In this document: positions 52,424 through 61,156 of the stretch, piece by piece
How the letters are laid out: every line of letters starts with the position of its first letter
How positions within the stretch are numbered: the first letter of the stretch is position 1
DNA from: Oligella sp050920755
GTDB lineage: Bacteria > Pseudomonadota > Gammaproteobacteria > Burkholderiales > Burkholderiaceae_B
DNA: 64,000 nt
Assembly: GCF_050920755.1 (NCBI RefSeq)
Contig: NZ_CP158480.1
Coordinates: forward strand, 806,001-870,000
Direction: 5' to 3'
The notes under the pieces: generated by a model
Databases searched by the model: none
What the model saw: only the letters and a program-made list of their open reading frames with translations
Told to the model about the DNA's origin: nothing
Made by a program: the position numbers and the translations under genes

Positions 52424-53391
52424 GCTTTGACCTCCTCATGTAACCAACAGGCGACTTCACGATGATTGACCGGCATTAAGTCGGGACGTTCTGCCAAACA
52501 CTTATCAAAAACCTCGCGACAACGGGGGTTAAAAGCACAACCGCGCGGAATGGCGTTTAAGCGCGGCATGCTACCGGGAATCTGCTCCAACTCATGAATC
52601 GACGGATCCAGTGTCGGGATGGAGCGCATTAAGCCATGGGTGTAGGGGTGTAAAGCATTTTGAATTACCTCCTGCACCGGCCCGATTTCAATAATCCGAC
52701 CGGCATACATAACGGCAACACGATCCGCTGTTTCGGCAATGACCCCCATATCATGCGTGATTAACATCACCGCAGTGCCATTTTCCTTGCAGAGCTTTTT
52801 AAGCAAATCAATGATCTGTGCTTGAATTGACACATCTAAGGCGGTGGTGGGCTCATCGGCAATAATTAATTTAGGATCGGCGGCTAAGGCTAAGGCAATC
52901 ACAACGCGTTGACGCATACCGCCGGAGAACTGGTGGGGATAGTGATTAATACGTTCACGTGCCGCCGGAATGCCGGTGGATTCCAATAATTCAATTGCAC
53001 GCTCCTGCGCCTGCTTATGACTCATATTTAAATGTGTCTGAATCGTTTGAACTAACTGCTGACCTACGGTATAAAGCGGGTTCAGTGAGGTTAGCGGATC
53101 TTGGAAAATGGCACCGATTTCACGACCGCGAATCTTTCTCATATCCTTTAGCGGTAGATGGTCAATACGGCGTCCGTCCAGATAGATTTCACCGCTGCTG
53201 ACACGCCCCGGAGGGTCTAATAAGCCGATGATGGAGGCACCGGTCAGGGATTTGCCTGCGCCGGACTCGCCCACCACGCCCAAGACCTCGCCACGATTAA
53301 TCGTAAAGGACACATCGTCCAAAGCACGCAAAGTGCCACGACGAGTAGGAAATTCTACTTGTAAATTTTTTACTTCTAATAATGCGCTCAT
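52420..53391 (-). CDS. Peptide ABC transporter ATP-binding protein (DppD/OppD type)
   Basis: First ATPase of the importer, 323 residues. Walker A is GESGAGKSLTGASIIGL, the signature FSGGMRQRVVIALALAADP, Walker B LIIADEPTTALDVSIQAQ, and the C-terminal extension includes RGCAFNPRCREVFDKC. It pairs with the DppF-type protein as a heterodimer on the membrane. Starts 10 bp after the stop of the second permease gene. Confidence 0.93.
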   Translation of the reverse strand: MSALLEVKNLQVEFPTRRGTLRALDDVSFTINRGEVLGVVGESGAGKSLTGASIIGLLDPPGRVSSGEIYLDGRRIDHLPLKDMRKIRGREIGAIFQDPLTSLNPLYTVGQQLVQTIQTHLNMSHKQAQERAIELLESTGIPAARERINHYPHQFSGGMRQRVVIALALAADPKLIIADEPTTALDVSIQAQIIDLLKKLCKENGTAVMLITHDMGVIAETADRVAVMYAGRIIEIGPVQEVIQNALHPYTHGLMRSIPTLDPSIHELEQIPGSMPRLNAIPRGCAFNPRCREVFDKCLAERPDLMPVNHREVACWLHEEVKA

Positions 53392-53401
53392 TGTTGTAAG
53401 C

Positions 53402-54313
53402 CTAGTTCAGTTTAGGGTTGAGCGCATCACGCAACCAATCACCTAATAAGTTAACCGATAAAACTAACAGTACCAGCATCAAGCCGGGGAAAATAGTGAT
53501 CCACCATTCGCCTGAGAAAAGAAAGTCATTGCCGATACGAATTAATGTGCCTAAAGAGGGCGAAGTCGGCGGTACACCTACCCCTAAGAAGGAAAGGGTC
53601 GCTTCGGTAATAATCGCTGTCGCTAAGTGCACGGTGGCTAAAACTAAGACCGGCCCAAGAACATTAGGTAAAACATGGGTCAACATGATGCGCGGTCGTG
53701 ATACGCCGATTACCTTGGCAGCCTGTACGTACTCTTTGTTTTTTTCCACAATGGTTGAACCGCGTACCGTACGTGCATATTGTGGCCAACCGGCAAGCGC
53801 AATGGCACCGATTAGCACGGGAAAGGAAATTGTCTCCAACATATGTTGAGGCACGACACTACGCGCTACACCATCAATTAAGAGGGCAATTAAAATTGCC
53901 GGGAAAGATAACTGTACATCGGCGATACGCATAATAAAAGACTCTACACGTCCGCCCGCATAGCCGGCAATCAGGCCAAGCAAAATACCGATAACCATTG
54001 CCAATATGACCGAAGCGAATCCGATCAATAGGGAAATGCGTGTACCGTATAGTAGTGATGAGAATAAATCACGTCCTTGACTATCTGTGCCAAGAAGATA
54101 AGTGAGCTTTCCATCGGCTTCCCAAGCCGGTGGCAATAAGGCATCAAATAAATCAATAGAGGCGAGATCAAAGGGGTTGTGCGGTGCTAACCAAGGTGCA
54201 CCAAAGGCCCCGACAAATAAAATTAAAGTGACAACGGCGCCGAAAATAGCCGTTGGCGTATGACGCCAAGACCACGCTAAATCACTATCCCAAAATCGTT
54301 TTAGAGCATTCAT
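53402..54313 (-). CDS. Peptide ABC transporter permease (DppC/OppC type)
   Basis: Inner-membrane permease of 303 residues with about six membrane segments and the N-terminal OppC extension. The coupling (EAA) motif is AGWPQYARTVRGSTIVEKNKE and the following ITEATLSFLGVGVPPTSPSLG is typical. Starts 2 bp after the DppB-type gene stop. Confidence 0.93.
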   Translation of the reverse strand: MNALKRFWDSDLAWSWRHTPTAIFGAVVTLILFVGAFGAPWLAPHNPFDLASIDLFDALLPPAWEADGKLTYLLGTDSQGRDLFSSLLYGTRISLLIGFASVILAMVIGILLGLIAGYAGGRVESFIMRIADVQLSFPAILIALLIDGVARSVVPQHMLETISFPVLIGAIALAGWPQYARTVRGSTIVEKNKEYVQAAKVIGVSRPRIMLTHVLPNVLGPVLVLATVHLATAIITEATLSFLGVGVPPTSPSLGTLIRIGNDFLFSGEWWITIFPGLMLVLLVLSVNLLGDWLRDALNPKLN

Positions 54314-54315
54314 TT

Positions 54316-55299
54316 TTATGCTCCCGCGCGGTTGAGGTTAATGCGCAAGCGCGGGTCAACCACAAAGTAAAGTAAATCAACAATCAGATTGATGGTCACA
54401 AAGACCAGAGCAATCAAGCATAGATAAGCAGCCATTACCGGTACATCGGCGAATTGCACTGCCTGCATAAAGAGTAATCCCATGCCGGGCCATTGGAATA
54501 CTGTCTCAGTGACAATGGCAAAAGCAATAATTCCGCCCAGTTGCAAACCGGTAATGGTAATCACCGGCACCATGGTATTTTTTAAGGCGTGACCAAAATG
54601 AATCGCACGTTGAGTTAAGCCTCTGGCACGTGCAAATTTGATATAGTCACTACGCAGAACTTCCAGCATTTCCGAACGCACCAAGCGTAAAATCAACGTT
54701 AATTGGAATAAACAGAGGGTAATTGATGGCAGTATTAAATGCTTAATCCCATCCCAATTAAATAAACCCGTACTCCACCAGCCAATGCGCAGTACCTCAC
54801 CGCGACCGTAGCTTGGTAACCAACCTAATTGTACGGAGAAAACCAGAATTAATAAAATACCGATTAAAAAGGTTGGTAAAGAAATTCCTAATAAAGAAAA
54901 GGATAAAATTGCTTGAGAAAGCAGGGAGTTGCGCTTTAAGGCGGTATAAACGCCCAAAGGCAAACCGATAAAAAGTGCCAAAATAGCAGCAACCACGGAT
55001 AATTCAACGGTTGCCGGTAAGCGGTCTTTAATTAATTCGGAGACACTCTGACCTTGACGCAGGGAAAGACCGAATTCACCTTGAGCGGCATTTTGTAAAA
55101 AATTCCAAAACTGCAACACAGAAGATTGATCTAAGCCCAGACTTTGGCGTAAAAGCTGACGGTCAAGTTCCGTGGCATCCTGACCCAACATGATGGTGAC
55201 CGGATCACCCACATAACGAAAAAGCACGAAGGCCAGTAATGTTACGACCAACATTACCAGCACGGCCTGAAACAGGCGGCGTATTAGAAAGACAAGCAT
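54316..55299 (-). CDS. Peptide ABC transporter permease (DppB/OppB type)
   Basis: Inner-membrane permease of 327 residues. The OppB N-terminal part includes the LVMLVVTLLAFVLFRYVGDP segment, the coupling motif is RSEMLEVLRSDYIKFARARG, and TETVFQWPGMGLLFMQAV is family-typical. About six membrane segments. It is preceded by an 86-bp gap after the binding-protein gene. Confidence 0.93.
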   Translation of the reverse strand: MLVFLIRRLFQAVLVMLVVTLLAFVLFRYVGDPVTIMLGQDATELDRQLLRQSLGLDQSSVLQFWNFLQNAAQGEFGLSLRQGQSVSELIKDRLPATVELSVVAAILALFIGLPLGVYTALKRNSLLSQAILSFSLLGISLPTFLIGILLILVFSVQLGWLPSYGRGEVLRIGWWSTGLFNWDGIKHLILPSITLCLFQLTLILRLVRSEMLEVLRSDYIKFARARGLTQRAIHFGHALKNTMVPVITITGLQLGGIIAFAIVTETVFQWPGMGLLFMQAVQFADVPVMAAYLCLIALVFVTINLIVDLLYFVVDPRLRINLNRAGA

Positions 55300-55385
55300 A
55301 AGTTGTAGATTGTGGGCAAGCCCTAAAGCTAAAGCCGAGCTTAGGCATTAAGGCTTGCACATAGGTTGACAGTGAATTGACTGAA

Positions 55386-56963
55386 TTAGTCGTTAATAAC
55401 CACCCACTCAGCGGTTAAACGGTTATCAGCGCGGTGAACAACGTCGACGTTTTTGGCCATTGCCCAAGGAATAACCTGGTCATGAATCGGTAAATGACCA
55501 AATTCCTCAGCATGGATTTTTAAAACCTGATGAATAGCGTCATTGCGTTTGCTTTCATCTGTTTCGACCTTGATTAAATCAATCAATTTATCCACCTCGG
55601 CATTTTCATAATTACCGAAGTTGAACGAACCGTCAGCACCTTCACCCTTGCTGTGGAATAAGCTTTGTAAGGTATACAGCGCATCAAAGGTAGGTACGCC
55701 CCAACCGAATAAATAAGCACTGGTGTCGTAGGATTGTACTTTAGGGAAGTAAGTGGCGCGCGGCATGGAGTTCAGATTGGCTTTAACACCGATACGCGCC
55801 CACATGGCCACAACCGCCTGACAAATCGCCTCATCATTGATGTAGCGGTTATTAGGACAGTCTAAAGTGAAGCTGATTTCATTAGGCTGATAGCCGGCTT
55901 CGGCAATTAAGGCCTTGGCTTTTTCTAAATCGGGTTTAGGGCGAACGGCTAAATCCTCGCTCCAACCATTTACCTGTGGTGCTACCATGGTGCCGGTAGG
56001 GGCGGAAGAGCCGCGCATCACCGAGCGCTTAATAGCTTCAGCGTCAATGGCTAAATATAAGGCTTCACGCACACGTACATCAGCAAAGGGGTTTTTGCCC
56101 TTAACCGTGCTGTATTTCAGCTCGTCGCTTTTTTGATCGAGACCGATATAGATGGTACGGTATTCATTACCCTCGACCACTTTGGCTTGACGCTTAATGC
56201 GTTCTAAGTCTTGTGCCGGCGGATCGAGGACGAAATCAATTTCACCGGATAGTAGTGCAGCGGTGCGCGTTGCGTTTTGAGTAATCGGTGTGTAAATAAT
56301 TTGGGTGACATTGCCCACTTTATTGTCTTTATTCCACCAGTTCTCATTTTCAGTGAACTCGGTGCGAATATCTACTTCACGCGAGCTGAGTTTATAAGGA
56401 CCGGTACCCATCGCATTACGTGCAGAAAACGTTTCTTCCTTTTTGGTGAAGTCTTGCGGTTCGGTGGTGTTGTGCGCTTCGGCCCATGCCTTACTCATAA
56501 GGAAGACATTGGTCAATTGGCGTAAAAGTACCGGATTAGGGCCGTTAAGCTCGATTTCTAAGGTATGGGCGTCGGTGGCACGGGCATCCTTGATGCCGTT
56601 AACATAGGCTTTAAAGTTTGAGGTGGGCGCCATGGCTCTTTTGATAGAAAAAGCGGCATCCTCAGCGGTAAAATCACTACCATCGTGAAACTTTACACCC
56701 TCGCGAATTTTAAAACGCCATAACGTATCTGAAGGTGTTTCCCACTCAGTGGCTAAGATTGGGATGATTTGGAAGTCTTTGTCATAAGCGACTAGGGTTT
56801 CATACACATAACTGCTGGCTGCGATATTTAAGCCCTCGTTTTGAGCATGAGGATCCAAGGTAAGGATGTCGCCCTGACTGGCCCAACGCAATGTTTTGGA
56901 TTGCGCTGCTAAAGGAACAAATAGGGCAGCGGATAGTGCCGCCACTAATAATTTCTTATGCAT
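55386..56963 (-). CDS. Peptide ABC transporter substrate-binding protein (DppA/OppA family)
   Basis: Periplasmic solute-binding protein (family 5) that delivers its ligand, probably a peptide, to the permease pair. The signal peptide KKLLVAALSAALFVPLAAQS has no lipobox Cys, so the mature protein is soluble from about residue 23. LRWASQGDILTLDPHAQNE and FKIREGVKFHDGSDFTAED are SBP-5 motifs. Length 525 is normal. A strong GGAGGA precedes the ATG. It leads the five-gene operon. Ligand unknown; peptides, glutathione or other small molecules are all possible for this family. Confidence 0.92.
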   Translation of the reverse strand: MHKKLLVAALSAALFVPLAAQSKTLRWASQGDILTLDPHAQNEGLNIAASSYVYETLVAYDKDFQIIPILATEWETPSDTLWRFKIREGVKFHDGSDFTAEDAAFSIKRAMAPTSNFKAYVNGIKDARATDAHTLEIELNGPNPVLLRQLTNVFLMSKAWAEAHNTTEPQDFTKKEETFSARNAMGTGPYKLSSREVDIRTEFTENENWWNKDNKVGNVTQIIYTPITQNATRTAALLSGEIDFVLDPPAQDLERIKRQAKVVEGNEYRTIYIGLDQKSDELKYSTVKGKNPFADVRVREALYLAIDAEAIKRSVMRGSSAPTGTMVAPQVNGWSEDLAVRPKPDLEKAKALIAEAGYQPNEISFTLDCPNNRYINDEAICQAVVAMWARIGVKANLNSMPRATYFPKVQSYDTSAYLFGWGVPTFDALYTLQSLFHSKGEGADGSFNFGNYENAEVDKLIDLIKVETDESKRNDAIHQVLKIHAEEFGHLPIHDQVIPWAMAKNVDVVHRADNRLTAEWVVIND

Positions 56964-57138
56964 AAATTATCCTCCAAGAAAAAATTGATACAGCAATGTA
57001 GCTTTTTTTTACTTTGCTTAGTATTGGTAGTTATACCATAATAGCGCTTAATGAAAATAGTAAAAAAACAAACAATTTGCCCATACGCAAAGGATTTCTT
57101 GAATGATAGTGTGCGATCTGGTGGCGGGTAGGGGAAAG

Positions 57139-57167
57139 TAAAAAGCCCTTGTCCGAGGACAAGGGCG
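57139..57167 (-). terminator. Terminator of the tRNA operon
   Basis: On the minus strand GCCCTTGTC and GACAAGGGC form a strong 9-10 bp stem around a CTCG loop, followed by five T. It lies 9 bp after the last tRNA. Confidence 0.9.
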
Positions 57168-57175
57168 ATAGAATC

Positions 57176-57252
57176 TGGCGGAGTGGACGGGACTCGAACC
57201 CGCGACCCCCGGCGTGACAGGCCGGTATTCTAACCAACTGAACTACCACTCC
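57176..57252 (-). tRNA. tRNA-Asp (anticodon GTC), copy 2
   Basis: A 77-base cloverleaf with encoded CCA: acceptor GGAGTGG with CCACTCC, anticodon arm CCGGCCTGTCACGCCGG with GTC, T loop GTTCGAGTC. Last gene of the five-tRNA operon. The sequence is identical within the tRNA body to the copy at 57485. Confidence 0.97.
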
Positions 57253-57327
57253 GCAGTGGCATATGTCATTTAAGTCAATTGCCAAGCTTTTAAACTCTAG
57301 TATGCTGAATAATAAAGCTTAAAAGCT

Positions 57328-57403
57328 TGGCGTCCCCACGGGGATTCGAACCCCGGTTGCCGCCGTGAAAGGGCGATGTCCTAGGCCTCTAGACGATGGG
57401 GAC
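57328..57403 (-). tRNA. tRNA-Glu (anticodon TTC), copy 2
   Basis: A 76-base cloverleaf with encoded CCA: acceptor GTCCCCA with TGGGGAC, anticodon arm CGCCCTTTCACGGCG with TTC, T loop GGTTCGAATCC. Downstream partner is tRNA-Asp copy 2. Confidence 0.97.
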
Positions 57404-57484
57404 AAGGACTTAAAGAAAAGTAAGTATAGCGATGATTTCAAAAATGTGCAAGTGAAATCGCATGAAATCAAAAGCTTAAAACTC

Positions 57485-57561
57485 TGGCGGAGTGGACGGG
57501 ACTCGAACCCGCGACCCCCGGCGTGACAGGCCGGTATTCTAACCAACTGAACTACCACTCC
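57485..57561 (-). tRNA. tRNA-Asp (anticodon GTC), copy 1
   Basis: A 77-base tRNA with encoded CCA and GTC anticodon, identical in body to the copy at 57176. It follows tRNA-Glu copy 1 in the transcript. Confidence 0.97.
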
Positions 57562-57637
57562 GCAGTGGCGTAAGTCATTTTTAAAAAATTGCCAAGCTTT
57601 TAAACTCTAGTACGCTAAATAATAAAGCTTAAAAGCT

Positions 57638-57713
57638 TGGCGTCCCCACGGGGATTCGAACCCCGGTTGCCGCCGTGAAAGGGCGATGTCCTAGGCCTCT
57701 AGACGATGGGGAC
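57638..57713 (-). tRNA. tRNA-Glu (anticodon TTC), copy 1
   Basis: A 76-base tRNA with encoded CCA and TTC anticodon, identical in body to the copy at 57328. It follows tRNA-Ala in the transcript after 21 bp. Confidence 0.97.
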
Positions 57714-57734
57714 CGGACAAAATTTATGCCTATT

Positions 57735-57810
<76 letters not shown>

Positions 57811-57857
57811 TAATAGAGTTATCAATCCATGAGATTGACTGCTGCATAAAGAATATA

Positions 57858-57886
57858 ATCTTAAAGTATAAGTTACTACGTGTCAA
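57858..57886 (-). promoter_or_regulatory. Sigma-70 promoter of the tRNA operon
   Basis: On the minus strand a perfect -35 TTGACA (57881-57886) is followed after 17 bases by TAAGAT (57858-57863), which matches the -10 consensus at four of six positions. Transcription would begin near 57850, about 40 bases before tRNA-Ala. Confidence 0.72.
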
Positions 57887-57956
57887 GAGTTTTTTAGTGC
57901 TTTGTGATTTAGCTATTATTTTTGTATGTTTTTTGCTACTAATGTCGTGTTTTTAT

Positions 57957-59618
57957 TTATTTGTCCGATTCCACCGGAGCGGGACGGCGGAACCAGCTTA
58001 ATCCCAGGATAACCAGCGCAAAAATAAAGATGGGTAAATTACCGACATAAGCGTAGTAGGTGAGGCCTTGGGTGCCGCGTACATAAACATCAAGAAAGCC
58101 CGCTTGTGCTGTTGGTAGAATGGCATCAACTTTACCTTCGGCATCAATCGCTGCCGTGGTTCCGGTATTGGTTGCACGAATCATCGGTCGCGCAGTTTCC
58201 AGGGCGCGCATGCGTGAAATCTGTAAATGCTGATTGAGCGCGATGGTATTGCCGAACCAGGCGAGGTTACTGATATTAAATAGAATAGTCGCGCCGTTTG
58301 AGTGATTGCCATGAGCAAATAATTGACTCAAAAGCTCTTCGCCAAACAAATCTTCATAGCAAATATTCGGCGCTAACAACTGATCATCGATTTTTAGCAA
58401 CTGCTGGTTTTCACGTCCTGCATCAAAATCGCCAAGTGGGATTTGCATTAAATTGACAAACCATTTAAAACCGAATGGCACGTATTCACCAAAAGGCACT
58501 AAATGACGTTTGTTGTAAATGTCCAGTCCTTGACCGTTAATAATTTCATGCACCTCGGTGTAGGAATCGACCGCAATAACGCTATTGGTCACACGGAATT
58601 TACCATTGCCTTCAGGCAGATAGAGTGGGGTGCCAATTAAAAAAGTAGCATTACTTTTATTGCTCATACCGATTATATCGGACCAGACACGGCTGTCTAA
58701 TTGATGCTGAAAAACAGGGATACTGGTTTCAGGGAAAATCGTTACTGAGGGTGGTCTGGCCGGATCGGAAGCGGGTAATTGAGCCAATAAAAACTGCTCG
58801 TATAAGCGCTCCAGACCAACTTGTGGATCAAATTTCTGATCCATGGGTATATTACTTTGAATTAATCGTACAGAGATGGCATCGCCGTGCGGTTGCCACC
58901 ATTGAATAAAACCGAGCCCCCAGCTGATAAGAAAAAGGCCGATAAACTGTAGCGCTGAACGGAGTTTAAGTGCAAAGGCTTGATAGTAGATGATTTGTGT
59001 CAAAAAAGCACTACTGAGGCTGACAATAAATACCACGGTGTACATACCACCTATTGGCGCCCAAGCGCTGTACACCGTATCTACATAACTATAAGCAATC
59101 GCATTCCAAGGGAAACCCGTAAAAATATAGCCCCGAGCCAGTTCGGCGAGGGTAATGGATGCCGCCCAGATAAAGGGGGTGAGCCAGAAGCTATAGGTTT
59201 CAGAAGCGAGACGTGCGCTGTCGGAACCGGTTGCAATGTCATCCGAGCTGCGACTGTCCCGTCTGAATATGGAGATCAGCCGGTTACTAATCAGCGCCGC
59301 TAAGCCATAATATAAGGCCAAATACAGACTAAATAGAAAAACCGCCAAGGCCGCCAATAGCGACGGCATATGGCCGTACACATGCATACTGATGTAGAGC
59401 CAATAAAGACTCGAACAGAAACTGCTGATGCCGAATAAATAGGCGCTAAGAAAAGCTCTTTTGACTGAGTGAGAGCGCAAAACCAAATAAAATAATGCGC
59501 CGAAACTCAGCATCTGGATGGGGGCGTGAGACCAAGCCGGTAATGCGCCTTGATAAAAGCTTAGGGAGTGAATTAAGCCTAACGCTAAAGCTACGATCCA
59601 GTTAAACATTTGAGTCAT
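57957..59618 (-). CDS. lnt: Apolipoprotein N-acyltransferase
   Basis: Inner-membrane enzyme that adds the third acyl chain to lipoproteins. It has about seven N-terminal membrane segments, then a nitrilase domain with the catalytic triad in VTIFPETSIPV (Glu), KRHLVPFGEYVPFG (Lys) and NICYEDLFGE (Cys), and one membrane segment near the C-terminus. Length 553 is slightly above the usual 510-520, with an insertion rich in Ser, Arg and Asp at about residues 115-140. It is the last gene of the miaB-ybeZ-ybeY-corC-lnt operon. Confidence 0.95.
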   Translation of the reverse strand: MTQMFNWIVALALGLIHSLSFYQGALPAWSHAPIQMLSFGALFYLVLRSHSVKRAFLSAYLFGISSFCSSLYWLYISMHVYGHMPSLLAALAVFLFSLYLALYYGLAALISNRLISIFRRDSRSSDDIATGSDSARLASETYSFWLTPFIWAASITLAELARGYIFTGFPWNAIAYSYVDTVYSAWAPIGGMYTVVFIVSLSSAFLTQIIYYQAFALKLRSALQFIGLFLISWGLGFIQWWQPHGDAISVRLIQSNIPMDQKFDPQVGLERLYEQFLLAQLPASDPARPPSVTIFPETSIPVFQHQLDSRVWSDIIGMSNKSNATFLIGTPLYLPEGNGKFRVTNSVIAVDSYTEVHEIINGQGLDIYNKRHLVPFGEYVPFGFKWFVNLMQIPLGDFDAGRENQQLLKIDDQLLAPNICYEDLFGEELLSQLFAHGNHSNGATILFNISNLAWFGNTIALNQHLQISRMRALETARPMIRATNTGTTAAIDAEGKVDAILPTAQAGFLDVYVRGTQGLTYYAYVGNLPIFIFALVILGLSWFRRPAPVESDK

Positions 59619-59628
59619 TCATCGAACA

Positions 59629-60543
59629 CTATTTATCGCTCTCATCCTGAGGTGCTTCTGCTGCTACCGGAGTGCGACGCACATGAATCCATAGGGCACG
59701 CTTTTCATCCGCACGCAATACATAAAATCTTAAGTCCCCGAACTTATAGCTGTCACCGCGTTTAGGGATATGGTCGAGCTCAGAGGCTAACCAGCCGCCT
59801 ATGGTGTCATGCTCATCTTCGGGAATTTGAGCGCCGATGATTTCATTAAAATCCTCAATCGGTGTGAGTGCCATAATTCGCCATGCAACATCCGATTCAG
59901 GGAAAATCGTTTGCTCGGTATCTTCATCATACTCGTCCTCGATGTCGCCGACAATCTCCTCCAGAATGTCTTCCATCGTGACCAAACCGGTGATACTGCC
60001 GTACTCATCAATAACCAGCGCTAAATGGCTACGGGTCTCTTTAAAATCCTTGAGCAGTTGATTTAAGCGCTTTGACTCGGGTACAAAGTGCGCCGGTCTC
60101 AGTAGCTGCTTAATATCAATGCTCGGTTGAATAATAATCCGTAGTAAGTCTTTGGCTAATAAAAGCCCGATAATATTATCCCGCTCACCCTCATATACCG
60201 GAAAGCGGGAATGTGCTGTATCAGTAACGAAATCGATAATTTCCTCGATAGACCAGTCGATATTGATCAGGTCCATCTTGGAGCGAGAAATTTGAATATC
60301 ATCGCAAGTCTTATCGGCAAATGACATCGTGCCTGCGATAATGCTGTAGGACTCATCGTCCAGAATATCCCGAGCGTGGGCTGTTTGCAGTACTTCACGT
60401 AAATCCTGACGATCCTCAGGCTCGGCTTTGCCCAAATAATTAGAAAAGCGTCTTAAAGGCGAGATACGCTTAAGTATCCCCTTAAGGGAGGATGGCCTGT
60501 TGCCATCATCAGTAGGCGAGGGTGGTAAAGAATCTGTTGACAT
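59629..60543 (-). CDS. corC: CorC-type CBS-domain protein (YbeX)
   Basis: A 304-residue cytoplasmic protein with two CBS domains (about 70-190: SRFPVYEGERDNIIGLLLAKDLL and HLALVIDEYGSITGLVTMED) and a C-terminal CorC/HlyC transporter-associated domain (GGWLASELDHIPKRGDSYKF). It lacks the membrane DUF21 domain. In E. coli the homologue is linked to Mg/Co efflux and to ribosome maintenance. It starts 73 bp after ybeY and is 10 bp from lnt. Confidence 0.92.
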   Translation of the reverse strand: MSTDSLPPSPTDDGNRPSSLKGILKRISPLRRFSNYLGKAEPEDRQDLREVLQTAHARDILDDESYSIIAGTMSFADKTCDDIQISRSKMDLINIDWSIEEIIDFVTDTAHSRFPVYEGERDNIIGLLLAKDLLRIIIQPSIDIKQLLRPAHFVPESKRLNQLLKDFKETRSHLALVIDEYGSITGLVTMEDILEEIVGDIEDEYDEDTEQTIFPESDVAWRIMALTPIEDFNEIIGAQIPEDEHDTIGGWLASELDHIPKRGDSYKFGDLRFYVLRADEKRALWIHVRRTPVAAEAPQDESDK

Positions 60544-60616
60544 CTCTGACGTCGTAGTTGAAAAGTTTAGAATACCTTATATTTTACCCACTTTGGATGA
60601 AATATTAGTGTCAATA

Positions 60617-61117
60617 CTAAAAATAAGGGTTTTTGATAGCAAAGGTCGCAAGGATTTCAATCTCTAAAGCTTCCATTTCTTCGGCTTCAGCTTCTTCCAG
60701 ATGATCAAAAGCTAAGGCGTGTAGGGTGCCGTGCACCAGCAAATGCTTAAAATGATCACTCAGTCTTTTGTCCTGCTCGCGTGCCTCTTGTTCGACCACG
60801 GCAGCACAAATCACTATATCCGCGCTGAGCATCCGGCTAGCGTCTACACCGTATTCAAATGTTAATACATTGGTAGCATAGTCTTTTTGGCGATATTGAT
60901 GGTTTAATTGCTGCGCTTCTTCAAGGTCGACGATACGTAAGCTAATCTCAATCTGCTGAAAATCCGTTTCGTATTGCGACTGCACTGTTTGTATCGTGCT
61001 TAAAATCACTTGCTGTAGGGATTCTTCACTTAAATCATCCTTGAGTACAAAGTTGTCAGTGGCATTTTGTACAACAAAGCTCAGCTGTTGTGATGAAAAA
61101 ATAGCTGGTTGGTTCAT
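60617..61117 (-). CDS. ybeY: Endoribonuclease YbeY
   Basis: Metal-dependent endoribonuclease needed for 16S rRNA 3' maturation and ribosome quality control. The zinc motif of three His is in HLLVHGTLHALAFDHLEEAE, with H3xH5xH spacing. YRQKDYATNVLTFEYG is the conserved substrate region. Length 166 is normal. It lies 39 bp after ybeZ in the conserved operon. Confidence 0.95.
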   Translation of the reverse strand: MNQPAIFSSQQLSFVVQNATDNFVLKDDLSEESLQQVILSTIQTVQSQYETDFQQIEISLRIVDLEEAQQLNHQYRQKDYATNVLTFEYGVDASRMLSADIVICAAVVEQEAREQDKRLSDHFKHLLVHGTLHALAFDHLEEAEAEEMEALEIEILATFAIKNPYF

Positions 61118-61156
61118 ATTCTGAAAAGCGCTCTCAATCTCTCAATCGTTTAAGCA

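Larger units (their letters stand above)
57175..57713. repeat. Tandem duplication of a tRNA-Glu/tRNA-Asp unit
   Basis: The segment with one tRNA-Glu and one tRNA-Asp (57484-57713) is repeated at 57175-57403 with a period of about 310 bp. The spacers between Glu and Asp are nearly identical in both units (TTGCCAAGCTTTTAAACTC, then AATAATAAAGCTTAAAAGCT), with a handful of base changes. Outside the units similarity ends quickly. This is a segmental duplication rather than two independent genes. Confidence 0.85.

Noticed and set aside
57175..57713. Repeated segments that could suggest a CRISPR array
   Set aside because: Only two long units exist, each containing tRNA genes, with no short regular repeats or spacers and no cas genes in the window.
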